64,000 nt of DNA from Rhodopseudomonas pseudopalustris (GTDB lineage: Bacteria > Pseudomonadota > Alphaproteobacteria > Rhizobiales > Xanthobacteraceae). The DNA is taken from assembly GCF_900110435.1 (NCBI RefSeq), contig NZ_FODT01000002.1, forward strand, positions 186,001 through 250,000, read 5' to 3'. A model generated the notes under the pieces. It searched no databases, was not told the DNA's origin, and saw nothing but the letters and a program-made list of their open reading frames with translations. Below, one piece after another: positions 8,662 through 16,839 of the stretch. Positions within the stretch are counted from its first letter, which is position 1; every line of letters begins with the position of its first letter. The position numbers were made by a program, and so were the translations under genes.

Positions 8662-8734
8662 ATGTTTCCATTCGATCCAAAGCTGCTGCCCGATTGGTAA
8701 CATGCCGACAGATACTCGGTAGGTTTGCTAACAT
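8662..8734 (+). promoter_or_regulatory. Three repeated candidate activator sites upstream of hupG
   Basis: TTGGTAACAT (8694-8703) and TTGCTAACAT (8725-8734) are direct repeats 31 bp apart. An inverted relative, ATGTTTCCAT, lies at 8662-8671, 32 bp further up. Three-helical-turn spacing upstream of a sigma-54 core fits binding of an enhancer protein, and the middle site has a counterpart upstream of hupS. Assignment to HupR/HoxA is inference. Confidence 0.45.
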
Positions 8735-8752
8735 TTCGGGCTGACAGCGGAT

Positions 8753-8767
8753 TGGCACGTGGCTTGC
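8753..8767 (+). promoter_or_regulatory. Sigma-54 (-24/-12) promoter of hupG-hupT operon
   Basis: TGGCAC-GTGGC-TTGC is a perfect match to the RpoN consensus with exact spacing, 51 bases upstream of the hupG start. It would drive the long run hupGHIJK-hypABFCDE-hupR-hupT, which makes the regulator part of its own target operon. Confidence 0.85.
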
Positions 8768-8817
8768 TCAAAACAAGTCACGACCGACAAAAACAAACAT
8801 AGGGACTGGGAGGAAAC

Positions 8818-9222
8818 ATGGGCTCTCCGCTCACGTGCGCCGCTGCGCGCCCCGATGCGCTGCCGATCATCGATGAGACCACCGTCGATGACTTCATCAC
8901 GGCCGCATCCGGCAAGATCAGCGTGTTGTTCTTTCGCGGCGACGCCGCGCGCTTCCCTGAAGCCGCCGATATCGCCGTCATCCTCCCCGAACTGATCGCC
9001 GCGTTTCCGGGCCGCCTGATCGCGGCTGAAATCGGCGCCGCCGCGGAGCGCGCGCTGATGCCGCGGTTCGGCGTTCTGGTCTGCCCGGCGCTGGCGCTGG
9101 CGCGGCCCGGCCGAAACCTCGGCGCAATCGCCAAGATCCAGGACTGGTCGTCTTACGTCGCCCGCATCCGCGCCATGCTGGCCGACGAAGTCCGCGCCGC
9201 ACAGCAGGAGCAGCCGGCATGA
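8818..9222 (+). CDS. hupG: HupG/HyaE-family hydrogenase assembly protein
   Basis: This 134-residue thioredoxin-fold protein has no CxxC motif, as is usual in the HyaE/HupG family. Segments ISVLFFRGD, GRLIAAEI and MPRFGVLVCPALALARPG follow the thioredoxin beta-alpha pattern. In related organisms it binds the Tat leader region of the small subunit precursor, and with HupH protects it during assembly in oxygen. The ATG at 8818 has a strong GGGAGGAAAC ribosome site. It overlaps hupH by four bases. Confidence 0.88.
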   Translation: MGSPLTCAAARPDALPIIDETTVDDFITAASGKISVLFFRGDAARFPEAADIAVILPELIAAFPGRLIAAEIGAAAERALMPRFGVLVCPALALARPGRNLGAIAKIQDWSSYVARIRAMLADEVRAAQQEQPA

Positions 9223-10085
9223 GAGTGGGCTACACCAGCGTCGCCGAGAGCGACGACGTCGAGATGCACGTGCTGCCGCTCGGCCACGACAACGCCTCCC
9301 GGCGCAGCCTCACCGGCGCGGGCACGATCGCGGCGCTCGCCACCCGCGGCGGCGCGGAACTGATGCAGCAATGTCCGCGACTCGCCGAGTTGCTGGCGCA
9401 GCTCCGGGCCGCGCTCGTGGCGCAGCGCGCCGACGCGCCGACCACGCTGATCCGGGTCGATCAGCTCGACGCCGACGAGCGCGGCCTGCTCGGCGACATT
9501 CTCGGCGAGGGCGAAGTCTCGGGCATCGTCGCGCTGCCGGATCGCCGTGTCGCGCAGATTCAGGAATCCGTGCTCGCCGGGCTGTGGCGGGTGCGGATCG
9601 AGGGCGAAGCCGGTCAGCTCGCGCTCGACTATCTGGAGATCGGCACCATCCCGGAAATCGTCGCGCGCGCCGCGCAGGACTTTCCCGCCGCCGAGATCGC
9701 GATCAGCGAGGCGCCGGCCGGCGCGATGAACGTGATGCCGGTGCTGGCCGAGATCCGCCAGCGGATGGCGGCGCATCGCGCAAGCGCGCCGTCGCATGTC
9801 ATCAACTTCACGCTGCTGCCGATGAGCGAGGCCGATATGGCGCATCTCGCATCGACGCTCGGCAACGGTCCGATCCAGCTCTACTCGCGCGGCTACGGCA
9901 GTTGCCGCGTGCTGGCGACCGGGGCGCGTCACGTCTGGTCGGTGCAGTTTCTCAACGCGATGGAGACGCCGATCCTCGACACCATCGAGATCGGCGACGT
10001 GCCGGCCGCGGTGCGGGCCGCCGACGAGGATTTTCAGGATTCAGCCGAACGGCTCGGCGAGATCATCGAGGCGTATTTCGCATGA
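9219..10085 (+). CDS. hupH: HupH/HyaF-family hydrogenase assembly protein
   Basis: This 288-residue protein is found only with membrane-bound uptake hydrogenases and is needed for maturation of the small subunit. It contains two similar halves: TLIRVDQLDADERGLLGDILGEGEVSGIV in the first, and MSEADMAHLASTLGNGPIQLYSRGYG in the second, the latter with the typical LYSRGYGSCRV sequence. The ATGA overlap with hupG and another four-base overlap with hupI show tight coupling. Confidence 0.9.
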   Translation: MRVGYTSVAESDDVEMHVLPLGHDNASRRSLTGAGTIAALATRGGAELMQQCPRLAELLAQLRAALVAQRADAPTTLIRVDQLDADERGLLGDILGEGEVSGIVALPDRRVAQIQESVLAGLWRVRIEGEAGQLALDYLEIGTIPEIVARAAQDFPAAEIAISEAPAGAMNVMPVLAEIRQRMAAHRASAPSHVINFTLLPMSEADMAHLASTLGNGPIQLYSRGYGSCRVLATGARHVWSVQFLNAMETPILDTIEIGDVPAAVRAADEDFQDSAERLGEIIEAYFA

Positions 10086-10294
10086 CCAGCTTCGAGAATT
10101 TCGGCCGCGTCGAAGCCGATCCGCGCGCCCGGATGGAATGCGGCGTGTGCTGGACCGTGTACGACCCGGCCGAAGGCGACACGCTCGGCCGCGCCGATCC
10201 GGGCACGCCGTTCGCCGCGCTCCCCGACGATTGGTGCTGCCCGACCTGCGACGCGCCGCCGAGCAAATTCCTCAAGGTGGACGATGACCGCTGA
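10082..10294 (+). CDS. hupI: HupI, hydrogenase-associated rubredoxin
   Basis: This 70-residue rubredoxin has two iron-binding knuckles, CGVCWTVYD and CCPTCDAP (CxxC type), which would hold one Fe(Cys)4. It resembles the rubredoxin coded in hup operons (HupI) rather than a stand-alone rubredoxin. It is thought to protect HupS assembly under oxygen. The start overlaps hupH by four bases and its end overlaps hupJ by eleven. Confidence 0.92.
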   Translation: MTSFENFGRVEADPRARMECGVCWTVYDPAEGDTLGRADPGTPFAALPDDWCCPTCDAPPSKFLKVDDDR

Positions 10295-10814
10295 GCCCGG
10301 CCCCGATCGCGATGCGAGCGCCCGCGCGGCAGGCGAAGCGCTCGCCGCGCGCTATCGCGAAGCCGAACCCGCGATGCGCGATCTGCCGGTCTACAACCCG
10401 GCGCTGAGCGTTGCCGCGATCGGATTCCGCGCGACCGACGACGACGCGATCGGCGTCGTGGTGACGCCATGGTTCATGAATCTGGTGCGGATTCCGGCCC
10501 CGGGCAGTGCGGCCGATGCGCAGCACGGCGCGGTGGTGTCGCGCGCGCTGCCGGCCGGGGTGCTGGACTTCACCATCGGCCTGCTCGACGGCTTCGGCCC
10601 GGTCGAAAGCTGCTCGCTGTTCTCGCCGATGTTCGGCTTCGCCGATCAGCAGGCGGCGGAGACGACCGCGCGCGCGGCGCTGGCCGCGGTGCTCGATCCG
10701 AATTTCACGGCAGACCCAAAGCCTGAGCCGGCAGCGCGCCAGCCGGGCGCGCCTGCCGTGGCGCTCGATCGCCGTCGCTTCCTGCGCGGCGCCCTGTCGG
10801 AGTCGCGGCCATGA
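10284..10814 (+). CDS. hupJ: HupJ, HybE-family hydrogenase assembly chaperone
   Basis: This 176-residue protein has the HybE/HupJ core. NPALSVAAIGF and VVVTPWFMNLVRIP are the characteristic segments, followed by LPAGVLDF and ESCSLFSPMFGF. HybE relatives act on the hydrogenase precursor before Tat export. An oddity is the C-terminus, where RRRFLRGAL (about residues 162-170) looks like a twin-arginine motif although it is at the wrong end of a cytoplasmic protein. Confidence 0.9.
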   Translation: MTAEPGPDRDASARAAGEALAARYREAEPAMRDLPVYNPALSVAAIGFRATDDDAIGVVVTPWFMNLVRIPAPGSAADAQHGAVVSRALPAGVLDFTIGLLDGFGPVESCSLFSPMFGFADQQAAETTARAALAAVLDPNFTADPKPEPAARQPGAPAVALDRRRFLRGALSESRP

Positions 10815-11923
10815 ATGCCATCCCGCGCGACGACCGCATCACCATCAGCGTCGCGCTGAGCGGCGGCCACGTGTCCCGGATCGAGATCACCGGGCGTCGT
10901 CCGATCGGAATGAGCCGCCTCGCGCAGGGCCGGTCCGGCGAGGCCGTCGTCGCGTTGGCGCCGCGGCTATTTGCTTTATGCGCAGCGGCGCAGGGTGTCG
11001 CGGCGGTCCATGCGCTGGCGGCCGCGCGCGGAGAAAACGTGTTCGCGGACACCGCCGCCGCGCAGGCCAGCGCCGTGCTGGCCGAACGGCTGGTGGAGTT
11101 GCTGCGCGGCACGATCACCACGCTCGCCGGCGACGCGCTGCCGGCATGGGCGCCGCTGCTCCGCGATGTAATCGCCGCGGCGCGGCGGTTCGATCAGGCC
11201 GGACTGCTGGAGGCCGACGCGATCGACGCGATCGAACGCGGGCTCGACGCGCTCGGCCTGCCGGCGGGATGCGTCGACGACGCCGACGCCTACCGGGATT
11301 GGCTCGCCAGCGCCGCGCCGGTCGCCGAGTTGCACAGGCCGCTGCTCGGCGAGGAGGCCGAGTTCGGCGCTTGCGCTGTCGATCCGCTCACTGATTCCAA
11401 CGACCAGGCGATCGGCGAACAGCTCCTGCGCGACGGCGCATCCTTCGCCTTGCGTCCGCATATCGCCGGCCGCGTGCCCGAAACCGGTTCGCTGGCCCGG
11501 CAAGCCATGCATCCGCTGATCCAGTCTCATGGCACCGGCCTCGCCGGCCGCCTGCTGGCGCGGCTGATCGAAATCCGCGCGACGCCGGATCGGCTCCGCG
11601 CCTTGCGCAACGGCCATTCCGACGTTGCGGACATCATGCAGGCGACGCGACTCGGTGACGGCCTCGGCCTCGCCGCCGTCGAATGCGCGCGCGGGCGGCT
11701 GCATCATCTCATCGCGCTGGATTCGAACGGCCTGATCCGCCAGTTCGACATTCTCGCGCCGACCGAATGGAATTTCCATCCGCGGGGCCCGCTCGCCCGC
11801 TCGCTCACCGGCCACGCCTTGCGCGCCACTGACGACGACCGCCGCCGGGTCGAACGGCTGGTCGCGGCGTTCGATCCCTGCGTCGGCTTCGACGTGCATC
11901 TGCGCGAGGCCGCCGATGCATGA
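10811..11923 (+). CDS. hupK: HupK, degenerate large-subunit-like hydrogenase maturation protein
   Basis: This 370-residue protein is related to hydrogenase large subunits but is not catalytic. The N-terminal nickel motif is decayed to LFALCAAAQG. The C-terminal one reads FDPCVGFDVH, where the second cysteine of DPCxxCxxH is replaced by phenylalanine. AIECARG-like (VECARGRLHHLI) and PTEWNFHPRGPL segments still follow the HupL plan. HupK is thought to act as a scaffold for cofactor assembly in organisms with HupL-type enzymes. Four-base overlap with hupJ, eight-base overlap with hypA. Confidence 0.88.
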   Translation: MNAIPRDDRITISVALSGGHVSRIEITGRRPIGMSRLAQGRSGEAVVALAPRLFALCAAAQGVAAVHALAAARGENVFADTAAAQASAVLAERLVELLRGTITTLAGDALPAWAPLLRDVIAAARRFDQAGLLEADAIDAIERGLDALGLPAGCVDDADAYRDWLASAAPVAELHRPLLGEEAEFGACAVDPLTDSNDQAIGEQLLRDGASFALRPHIAGRVPETGSLARQAMHPLIQSHGTGLAGRLLARLIEIRATPDRLRALRNGHSDVADIMQATRLGDGLGLAAVECARGRLHHLIALDSNGLIRQFDILAPTEWNFHPRGPLARSLTGHALRATDDDRRRVERLVAAFDPCVGFDVHLREAADA

Positions 11924-12257
11924 GATGGCGCTGTGCGAAAGCATGATCGAGATCATCGAACGCGAGGCGCGCGACCAGCACTTCGCCCGCGTCCGCGCGG
12001 TGTGGGTCGAGATCGGCGCGCTCAGCCATGTCGAGCCGGAGGCGATGCGGTTCTGCTTCTCCGCCGTCGCGCATGGCGGCATCGCAGCCGACGCGCGGTT
12101 CGAGATCGTCAGCGTCTCGGGCGCGGCCTGGTGCATGAGCTGCAGCAAGACCGTGCCGCTGGCGCAACGCAGCGCGCCGTGCCCGGATTGCGGCGGATAT
12201 CAATTGCAGGTCACCGCGGGCGACGAATTGCGGATCAAGGAACTGGAGGTCGATTGA
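11916..12257 (+). CDS. hypA: HypA, nickel-insertion metallochaperone
   Basis: This 113-residue protein starts [10 protein letters not shown], whose N-terminal Met-His is the nickel ligand. A zinc-binding domain is formed by CMSC and CPDC about 13 residues apart. It delivers nickel with HypB to HupL and HupV precursors. It overlaps hupK by eight bases and shares the TGATG stop/start with hypB. Confidence 0.95.
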   Translation: MHEMALCESMIEIIEREARDQHFARVRAVWVEIGALSHVEPEAMRFCFSAVAHGGIAADARFEIVSVSGAAWCMSCSKTVPLAQRSAPCPDCGGYQLQVTAGDELRIKELEVD

Positions 12258-13195
12258 TGTGTACGGTTTGCGGATGCGGCGACAGCAGCGTGGATCCCGG
12301 CCATGCCCACGGGCACGCGCACGACCATGATCACCCGCATGATCATGCGCATCCCCACGGACATGATCACGCTCACCCGCACGATCATGATCACGGCCAC
12401 GAGCCTCATCACCATGACCATCATCACAATCACGACCACGCGCATCCGGCGGCGGCGGCGGGCAGTCTCGATTTCGGCGGCGGCATCGCCGGCGTGCACG
12501 TGGCTGGCCTGACACAGGCGCGCGTGGTGCAGATCGAGCGCGATATCCTGTCCAAGAACGACAGCTACGCCGCCGCGAACCGCGCGCGCTTCGCGGCCAG
12601 CGGCGCCTTCGCGCTCAACTTCGTCTCCAGCCCGGGCTCGGGCAAGACCACGCTGCTGGTGAAGACCATCACCGACCTCAAGGATAGCTATCCGATCGCG
12701 GTGATCGAGGGCGATCAGCAGACCGCTAACGACGCGGAGCGGATCAGGGCGACCGGGGCGCCGGCCATCCAGATCAACACCGGCAAGGGCTGCCATCTCG
12801 ACGCCCACATGGTCGGCCACGCGCTCGATCAGTTGCCGGCTGTGAGCGGCGGCCTGTTGTTCATCGAGAATGTCGGCAATCTGGTCTGTCCGGCCGCGTT
12901 CGATCTCGGCGAGGCGCACAAGGTGGTGGTGCTGTCGGTCACCGAGGGCGAGGACAAGCCGCTGAAATATCCGCATATGTTCGCGGCCGCCGATCTGTTG
13001 CTGCTGAACAAGATCGATCTGTTGCCGCATCTCGATTTCGATCTCGCCGCGACCATCGAATACGCCCGCCGGGTCAATCCGAAGATCGAGGTGCTGACGG
13101 TGTCGGCGAAGAGCGGTGAGGGGCTGCCGGCGTTCTACGCCTGGATCGCCAAGCGCGCCGCGGCCGCCCGCGCCGCCGCCAAAGCCGCCGGGTAG
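12257..13195 (+). CDS. hypB: HypB, GTPase for nickel insertion, with long His-rich nickel store
   Basis: This 312-residue protein begins MCTVCGCG (N-terminal CxxCGC high-affinity nickel site). Residues of about 15-65 then form a histidine tract with about 26 His in alternation with D, P, G and A. The GTPase domain follows: P-loop SSPGSGKTT, the nickel/zinc site segment [10 protein letters not shown], and NKIDLLPH for guanine specificity. The His tract is expected to store nickel, as known for rhizobial HypB. ATG 12257 was chosen because the MCTVCGCG motif begins there. Confidence 0.96.
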   Translation: MCTVCGCGDSSVDPGHAHGHAHDHDHPHDHAHPHGHDHAHPHDHDHGHEPHHHDHHHNHDHAHPAAAAGSLDFGGGIAGVHVAGLTQARVVQIERDILSKNDSYAAANRARFAASGAFALNFVSSPGSGKTTLLVKTITDLKDSYPIAVIEGDQQTANDAERIRATGAPAIQINTGKGCHLDAHMVGHALDQLPAVSGGLLFIENVGNLVCPAAFDLGEAHKVVVLSVTEGEDKPLKYPHMFAAADLLLLNKIDLLPHLDFDLAATIEYARRVNPKIEVLTVSAKSGEGLPAFYAWIAKRAAAARAAAKAAG

Positions 13196-13199
13196 CGGG

Positions 13200-15491
13200 A
13201 TGGAGCTTGCTCGCGCCAGCGCCGCAAACAACGTCGGTCGCGCCCGGGTGCGGGTGCGCGGCGCGGTCCAGGGCGTGGGCTTCCGGCCGTTCGTCTACGG
13301 GCTGGCGCAGCGCTATGCGCTCGGCGGCTTCGTCGCCAACGATGCCGAGGGCGTGCTGATCGAGGTCGAGGGCGGCTCGATTGCGGAATTTCTCGCCGCG
13401 CTGCGCTGCGAGGCGCCGCCGCTGGCGCGGGTCGATTCGATCGAGACCGAACAACTGCGCGCGCACGGCGAGCGTGGCTTCGACATCGCCGAGAGCCGCG
13501 CAGGCCGCGTCACGACGCGGATCGGCGCCGATGCCGCGACCTGCGAGGCGTGCCTCGACGATCTGTTCGATCCGGCGAGCCGCTTCCATCTCTATCCGTT
13601 CGTCAATTGCACGCATTGCGGCCCGCGCTACACGCTGACGCATCGCCTGCCGTATGATCGCGCCAACACCGCGATGGCCGGCTTTGCGCTGTGCGCGGAT
13701 TGCCGCCGCGACTATCGAGACCCGCGCGATCGCCGCTTCCACGCCGAGCCGATCGCCTGCCCGGCCTGCGGGCCGCGGCTCGACCATCCGATCGGCGAGA
13801 TATTCGAGCGATTGCGGGCCGGCGGCATCGTCGCGCTGAAGAGCCTCGGCGGTTATCATCTGCTGTGCGATGCGGCCAACGAAGCATCGGTCGCCGAGCT
13901 GCGCCGGCGCAAGCGCCGCGACGCCAAGCCGTTCGCGGTGATGGTCGCGTCCGAGGCCTCGCTCGATCGCGTCGTCGCCGCCGACGCAGCCGAGCGGGCG
14001 CTGCTGCGTTCGGTCGAGCGGCCGATCGTGCTGATGCAAGATCGCGGCGCGCTGGCGCCGTCGGTGGCGCCGGGCCTGCGCCATGTCGGCGTGATGCTGC
14101 CCTACACGCCGTTGCATCATCTGCTGTTCCACGCTGCAGTCGGCTCGCCGCAGGGCCGTGGCTGGCAGCGCGCGCCGGTGGACCTCGTGCTGGTCGCGAC
14201 CAGCGCGAATTGCGGCGGCGATCCGATCGTGATCGACGATGCGGAACGCAAGCTCGGTGGCATCGCCGACCTGATCGTCAGCCACGATCGGGACATCGTG
14301 GTGCGCGCCGACGACAGCGTGATGGCGATCAGCGACGGCGGGCCGGCGTTGATCCGCCGCGCCCGCGGCTTCGCGCCACGGCCGATCCGGCTGCCGCGCG
14401 AAATCCCGCCGGTGCTGGCCGTCGGCGGTTACTTGAAAAATACGATCACGTTGACGCGCGGCCGCGAGGCGTTCGTGTCGCAGCATGTCGGCGATCTCGC
14501 CACCGCCGACACCGTGCGTTTCTTCGAACAGACGATCGCGCATCTGACCCGGCTGGTCGGCGTCGCGCCGGTCGCGGTGGCGCATGATCTACACGCCGAC
14601 TTCGCCTCGACCCGCTTTGCCGAAAGCCTCGGCCTGCGGCTGATCGCCGTGCAGCATCATCACGCCCATGTCGGATCGATCGCGGCCGAGCACGGCGTCG
14701 ATGCGCCGCTGCTCGGCCTCGTGCTCGACGGTCACGGCCAGGGCAGCGACGGTGGCAATTGGGGCGGCGAGTTACTGCGCGTCGACGGCGCGCACGTCAC
14801 CCGGCTCGGCCATCTCGCGGCGCTGGCGCTGCCGGGCGGCGACGCCGCCGCGCGTGAGCCGTGGCGGATGGCGGCGGCGGCGCTGGCCGCGATCGGACAA
14901 AGCGAGACGATCACCGCGCGTTTTCCCGATCAGTCGCGCGCGCCGGCGCTGGCCGCGATGCTGGCCAATCATGGCTGCGCCGTCACCACCAGCGCCGGGC
15001 GGCTGTTCGACGCCGCCGCCGGATTGCTCGGCGTTTGTTCGGTTCAGGCCTACGAAGGCCAGGCCGCGATGCAGCTCGAGGCGCTGGTGCAAACGCCGCG
15101 TGTGCTGACCGATGGCTGGCGCATCGAACGGGATGCGCTCGATCTATCGCCGCTGCTGCGCTACCTCGCGACGCCCGGCCTCGCTCCTGTCGCCGGCGCC
15201 GAACTGTTCCATGGCACGCTGGCGGCGGCGCTGGCGGATTGGATCGCACAAGCGTCGGCGCGAACCGGCCTCACCACGATCGCGCTCGGCGGTGGTTGCT
15301 TCCTCAACCGCGTTCTCAGCGCCGATCTCGCAGCGCGGTTGCGCGCGTGCGGGCTGACGCCGCTGCCGGCGCGGCAATTGCCGCCGAATGACGGCGGCCT
15401 CAGCCTCGGCCAGGCCTGGATAGCCGGACAGGCGATCGTGAACGACACAGAGGAGGAGCGCCCATGTGCCTCGCCATTCCCGCTGAAGTGA
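13200..15491 (+). CDS. hypF: HypF, carbamoyltransferase for CN ligand synthesis
   Basis: This 763-residue protein makes the carbamoyl group for the cyanide ligands. Domain order: acylphosphatase-like (GAVQGVGFRPFVYG, about residues 20-33); two zinc fingers (CEACLDD...CTHCG and CADCRRD...CPACG); a YrdC-like domain (GGYHLLCDAANE onward); and a Kae1-like domain with VQHHHAHVGSIAAEHG and the late LGGGCFLN. Normal family length. The start at 13200 lies 4 bases after hypB. Its last 28 bases overlap hypC. Confidence 0.96.
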   Translation: MELARASAANNVGRARVRVRGAVQGVGFRPFVYGLAQRYALGGFVANDAEGVLIEVEGGSIAEFLAALRCEAPPLARVDSIETEQLRAHGERGFDIAESRAGRVTTRIGADAATCEACLDDLFDPASRFHLYPFVNCTHCGPRYTLTHRLPYDRANTAMAGFALCADCRRDYRDPRDRRFHAEPIACPACGPRLDHPIGEIFERLRAGGIVALKSLGGYHLLCDAANEASVAELRRRKRRDAKPFAVMVASEASLDRVVAADAAERALLRSVERPIVLMQDRGALAPSVAPGLRHVGVMLPYTPLHHLLFHAAVGSPQGRGWQRAPVDLVLVATSANCGGDPIVIDDAERKLGGIADLIVSHDRDIVVRADDSVMAISDGGPALIRRARGFAPRPIRLPREIPPVLAVGGYLKNTITLTRGREAFVSQHVGDLATADTVRFFEQTIAHLTRLVGVAPVAVAHDLHADFASTRFAESLGLRLIAVQHHHAHVGSIAAEHGVDAPLLGLVLDGHGQGSDGGNWGGELLRVDGAHVTRLGHLAALALPGGDAAAREPWRMAAAALAAIGQSETITARFPDQSRAPALAAMLANHGCAVTTSAGRLFDAAAGLLGVCSVQAYEGQAAMQLEALVQTPRVLTDGWRIERDALDLSPLLRYLATPGLAPVAGAELFHGTLAAALADWIAQASARTGLTTIALGGGCFLNRVLSADLAARLRACGLTPLPARQLPPNDGGLSLGQAWIAGQAIVNDTEEERPCASPFPLK

Positions 15492-15700
15492 TCGAGCTGT
15501 TGCCCGACCAGATGGCGCGGGTGTCGCTCGACGGCGTCATCAAGGTCGTCTCGGTCGCGCTGGTCGCGCCGATCACGGTCGGCGACTACGTCATCGTCCA
15601 TGTCGGTTTCGCGCTGACGCGGATCGATCCCGAGGAGGCGCAGCGCACGCTGGCGCTGCTTGCCGAGATGGGCCAGATCGCGACGGAGGTCGCGCCATGA
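15464..15700 (+). CDS. hypC: HypC, [NiFe] hydrogenase assembly chaperone
   Basis: This 78-residue protein starts MCLAIPAEV; Cys2 binds HypD and the immature large subunit while Fe(CN)2CO is transferred. GDYVIVHVGFAL and IDPEEAQRTL are standard HypC segments. A GAGGAG ribosome site lies inside the end of hypF, and the start overlaps hypF by 28 bases. It overlaps hypD by four bases. Confidence 0.95.
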   Translation: MCLAIPAEVIELLPDQMARVSLDGVIKVVSVALVAPITVGDYVIVHVGFALTRIDPEEAQRTLALLAEMGQIATEVAP

Positions 15701-16839
15701 AATACATGGATGAGTATCGCGACGGCAAGATTGCCCGCAGTATTGCCGCGGCGATCGCGGCGGCGGCCGATCCGGCGCGGCTGTATCACTTCATGGAGTT
15801 CTGCGGCGGCCATACCCATGCGATCTCGCGCTACGGGCTGGAGGATCTGCTCCCCGGCAACGTCCGCATGGTGCACGGGCCGGGCTGTCCGGTCTGCGTG
15901 CTGCCGATCGGCCGCATCGACATGGCGATCCGCCTTGCGCAGCGGCCCGAGGTGACGCTGTGTACTTATGGCGATCTGATGCGGGTGCCTGGCTCGCACG
16001 GCGCGTCGCTGCTGCGCGCCAAGGCCGCCGGCGCCGACATCCGCATGGTGTATTCGACGCTCGATGCGATCGCGATCGCGGAAGCCGAGCCGGAGCGCCA
16101 GGTGGTGTTCTTCGCGATCGGCTTCGAGACCACCACGCCGCCGACCGCGCTGGCAATCAAACTCGCGGTTTTGAAGCGGCTGACCAATTTCACCGTGTTC
16201 TGCAACCACGTGCTGACGCCGCCGGCGATCCGCGGCATCCTCGAACATCCCGATCTCGACGGAGTGGAAGTGCCGAAGCTCGACGGCTTCATCGGCCCGG
16301 CCCATGTCAGCGCCGTGATCGGCTCCGACGCCTTCGCCGAATTCGCGCGCGACTTTGCAAAGCCGGTGGTGGTCGCGGGTTTCGAGCCGCTCGACGTGAT
16401 GCAGGCGATCCTGATGCTGATCCGGCAGGTCAATGACGGACGCCACGCGGTCGAGAACCAGTACATCCGCGCGGTGTCGCCGCAGGGCAACCGGATCGCG
16501 CAGGCGGAGGTCGCCGAGGTGTTCGAACTGCGCGAGAGTTTCGAATGGCGCGGCTTCGGCGCGGTGCCGGCGAGCGGGCTGCGGCTGCGCGAGGCCTATG
16601 CGGGGTTCGACGCCGAGCGTCGCTTCGCAATGCCGGAAATCTCCGCCGCCGACAATCCGGCGTGCGAATGCGGCGCCATCCTGCGCGGCATCAATCGGCC
16701 GACCGATTGCAAGCTGTTCGGCACGCTGTGCACGCCGGAGACGCCGATGGGCTCGTGCATGGTGTCATCGGAAGGCGCCTGCGCGGCGCACTGGACCTAT
16801 GGCCGTTTCCGCGACCATGCGCGGAGGGCGGTGGCATGA
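15697..16839 (+). CDS. hypD: HypD, Fe-S scaffold for Fe(CN)2CO assembly
   Basis: This 380-residue protein carries the active-site segments FCGGHTHAI and HGPGCPVCVLP, and FFAIGFETTTPP. The C-terminal cysteine cluster (CECGAILRG, CKLFGTLCTPETPMGSCMVS) binds a [4Fe-4S] cluster. With HypC it forms the platform where CN groups from HypE and CO are attached to iron. Length is normal; overlap of four bases with hypC and hypE. Confidence 0.96.
   Translation: MKYMDEYRDGKIARSIAAAIAAAADPARLYHFMEFCGGHTHAISRYGLEDLLPGNVRMVHGPGCPVCVLPIGRIDMAIRLAQRPEVTLCTYGDLMRVPGSHGASLLRAKAAGADIRMVYSTLDAIAIAEAEPERQVVFFAIGFETTTPPTALAIKLAVLKRLTNFTVFCNHVLTPPAIRGILEHPDLDGVEVPKLDGFIGPAHVSAVIGSDAFAEFARDFAKPVVVAGFEPLDVMQAILMLIRQVNDGRHAVENQYIRAVSPQGNRIAQAEVAEVFELRESFEWRGFGAVPASGLRLREAYAGFDAERRFAMPEISAADNPACECGAILRGINRPTDCKLFGTLCTPETPMGSCMVSSEGACAAHWTYGRFRDHARRAVA

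Noticed and set aside
12303-12460. Tandem repeat or CRISPR-like pattern in the CAC/CAT-rich stretch
   Set aside because: It codes for the His-rich nickel-binding tract of HypB and has no spacer structure.
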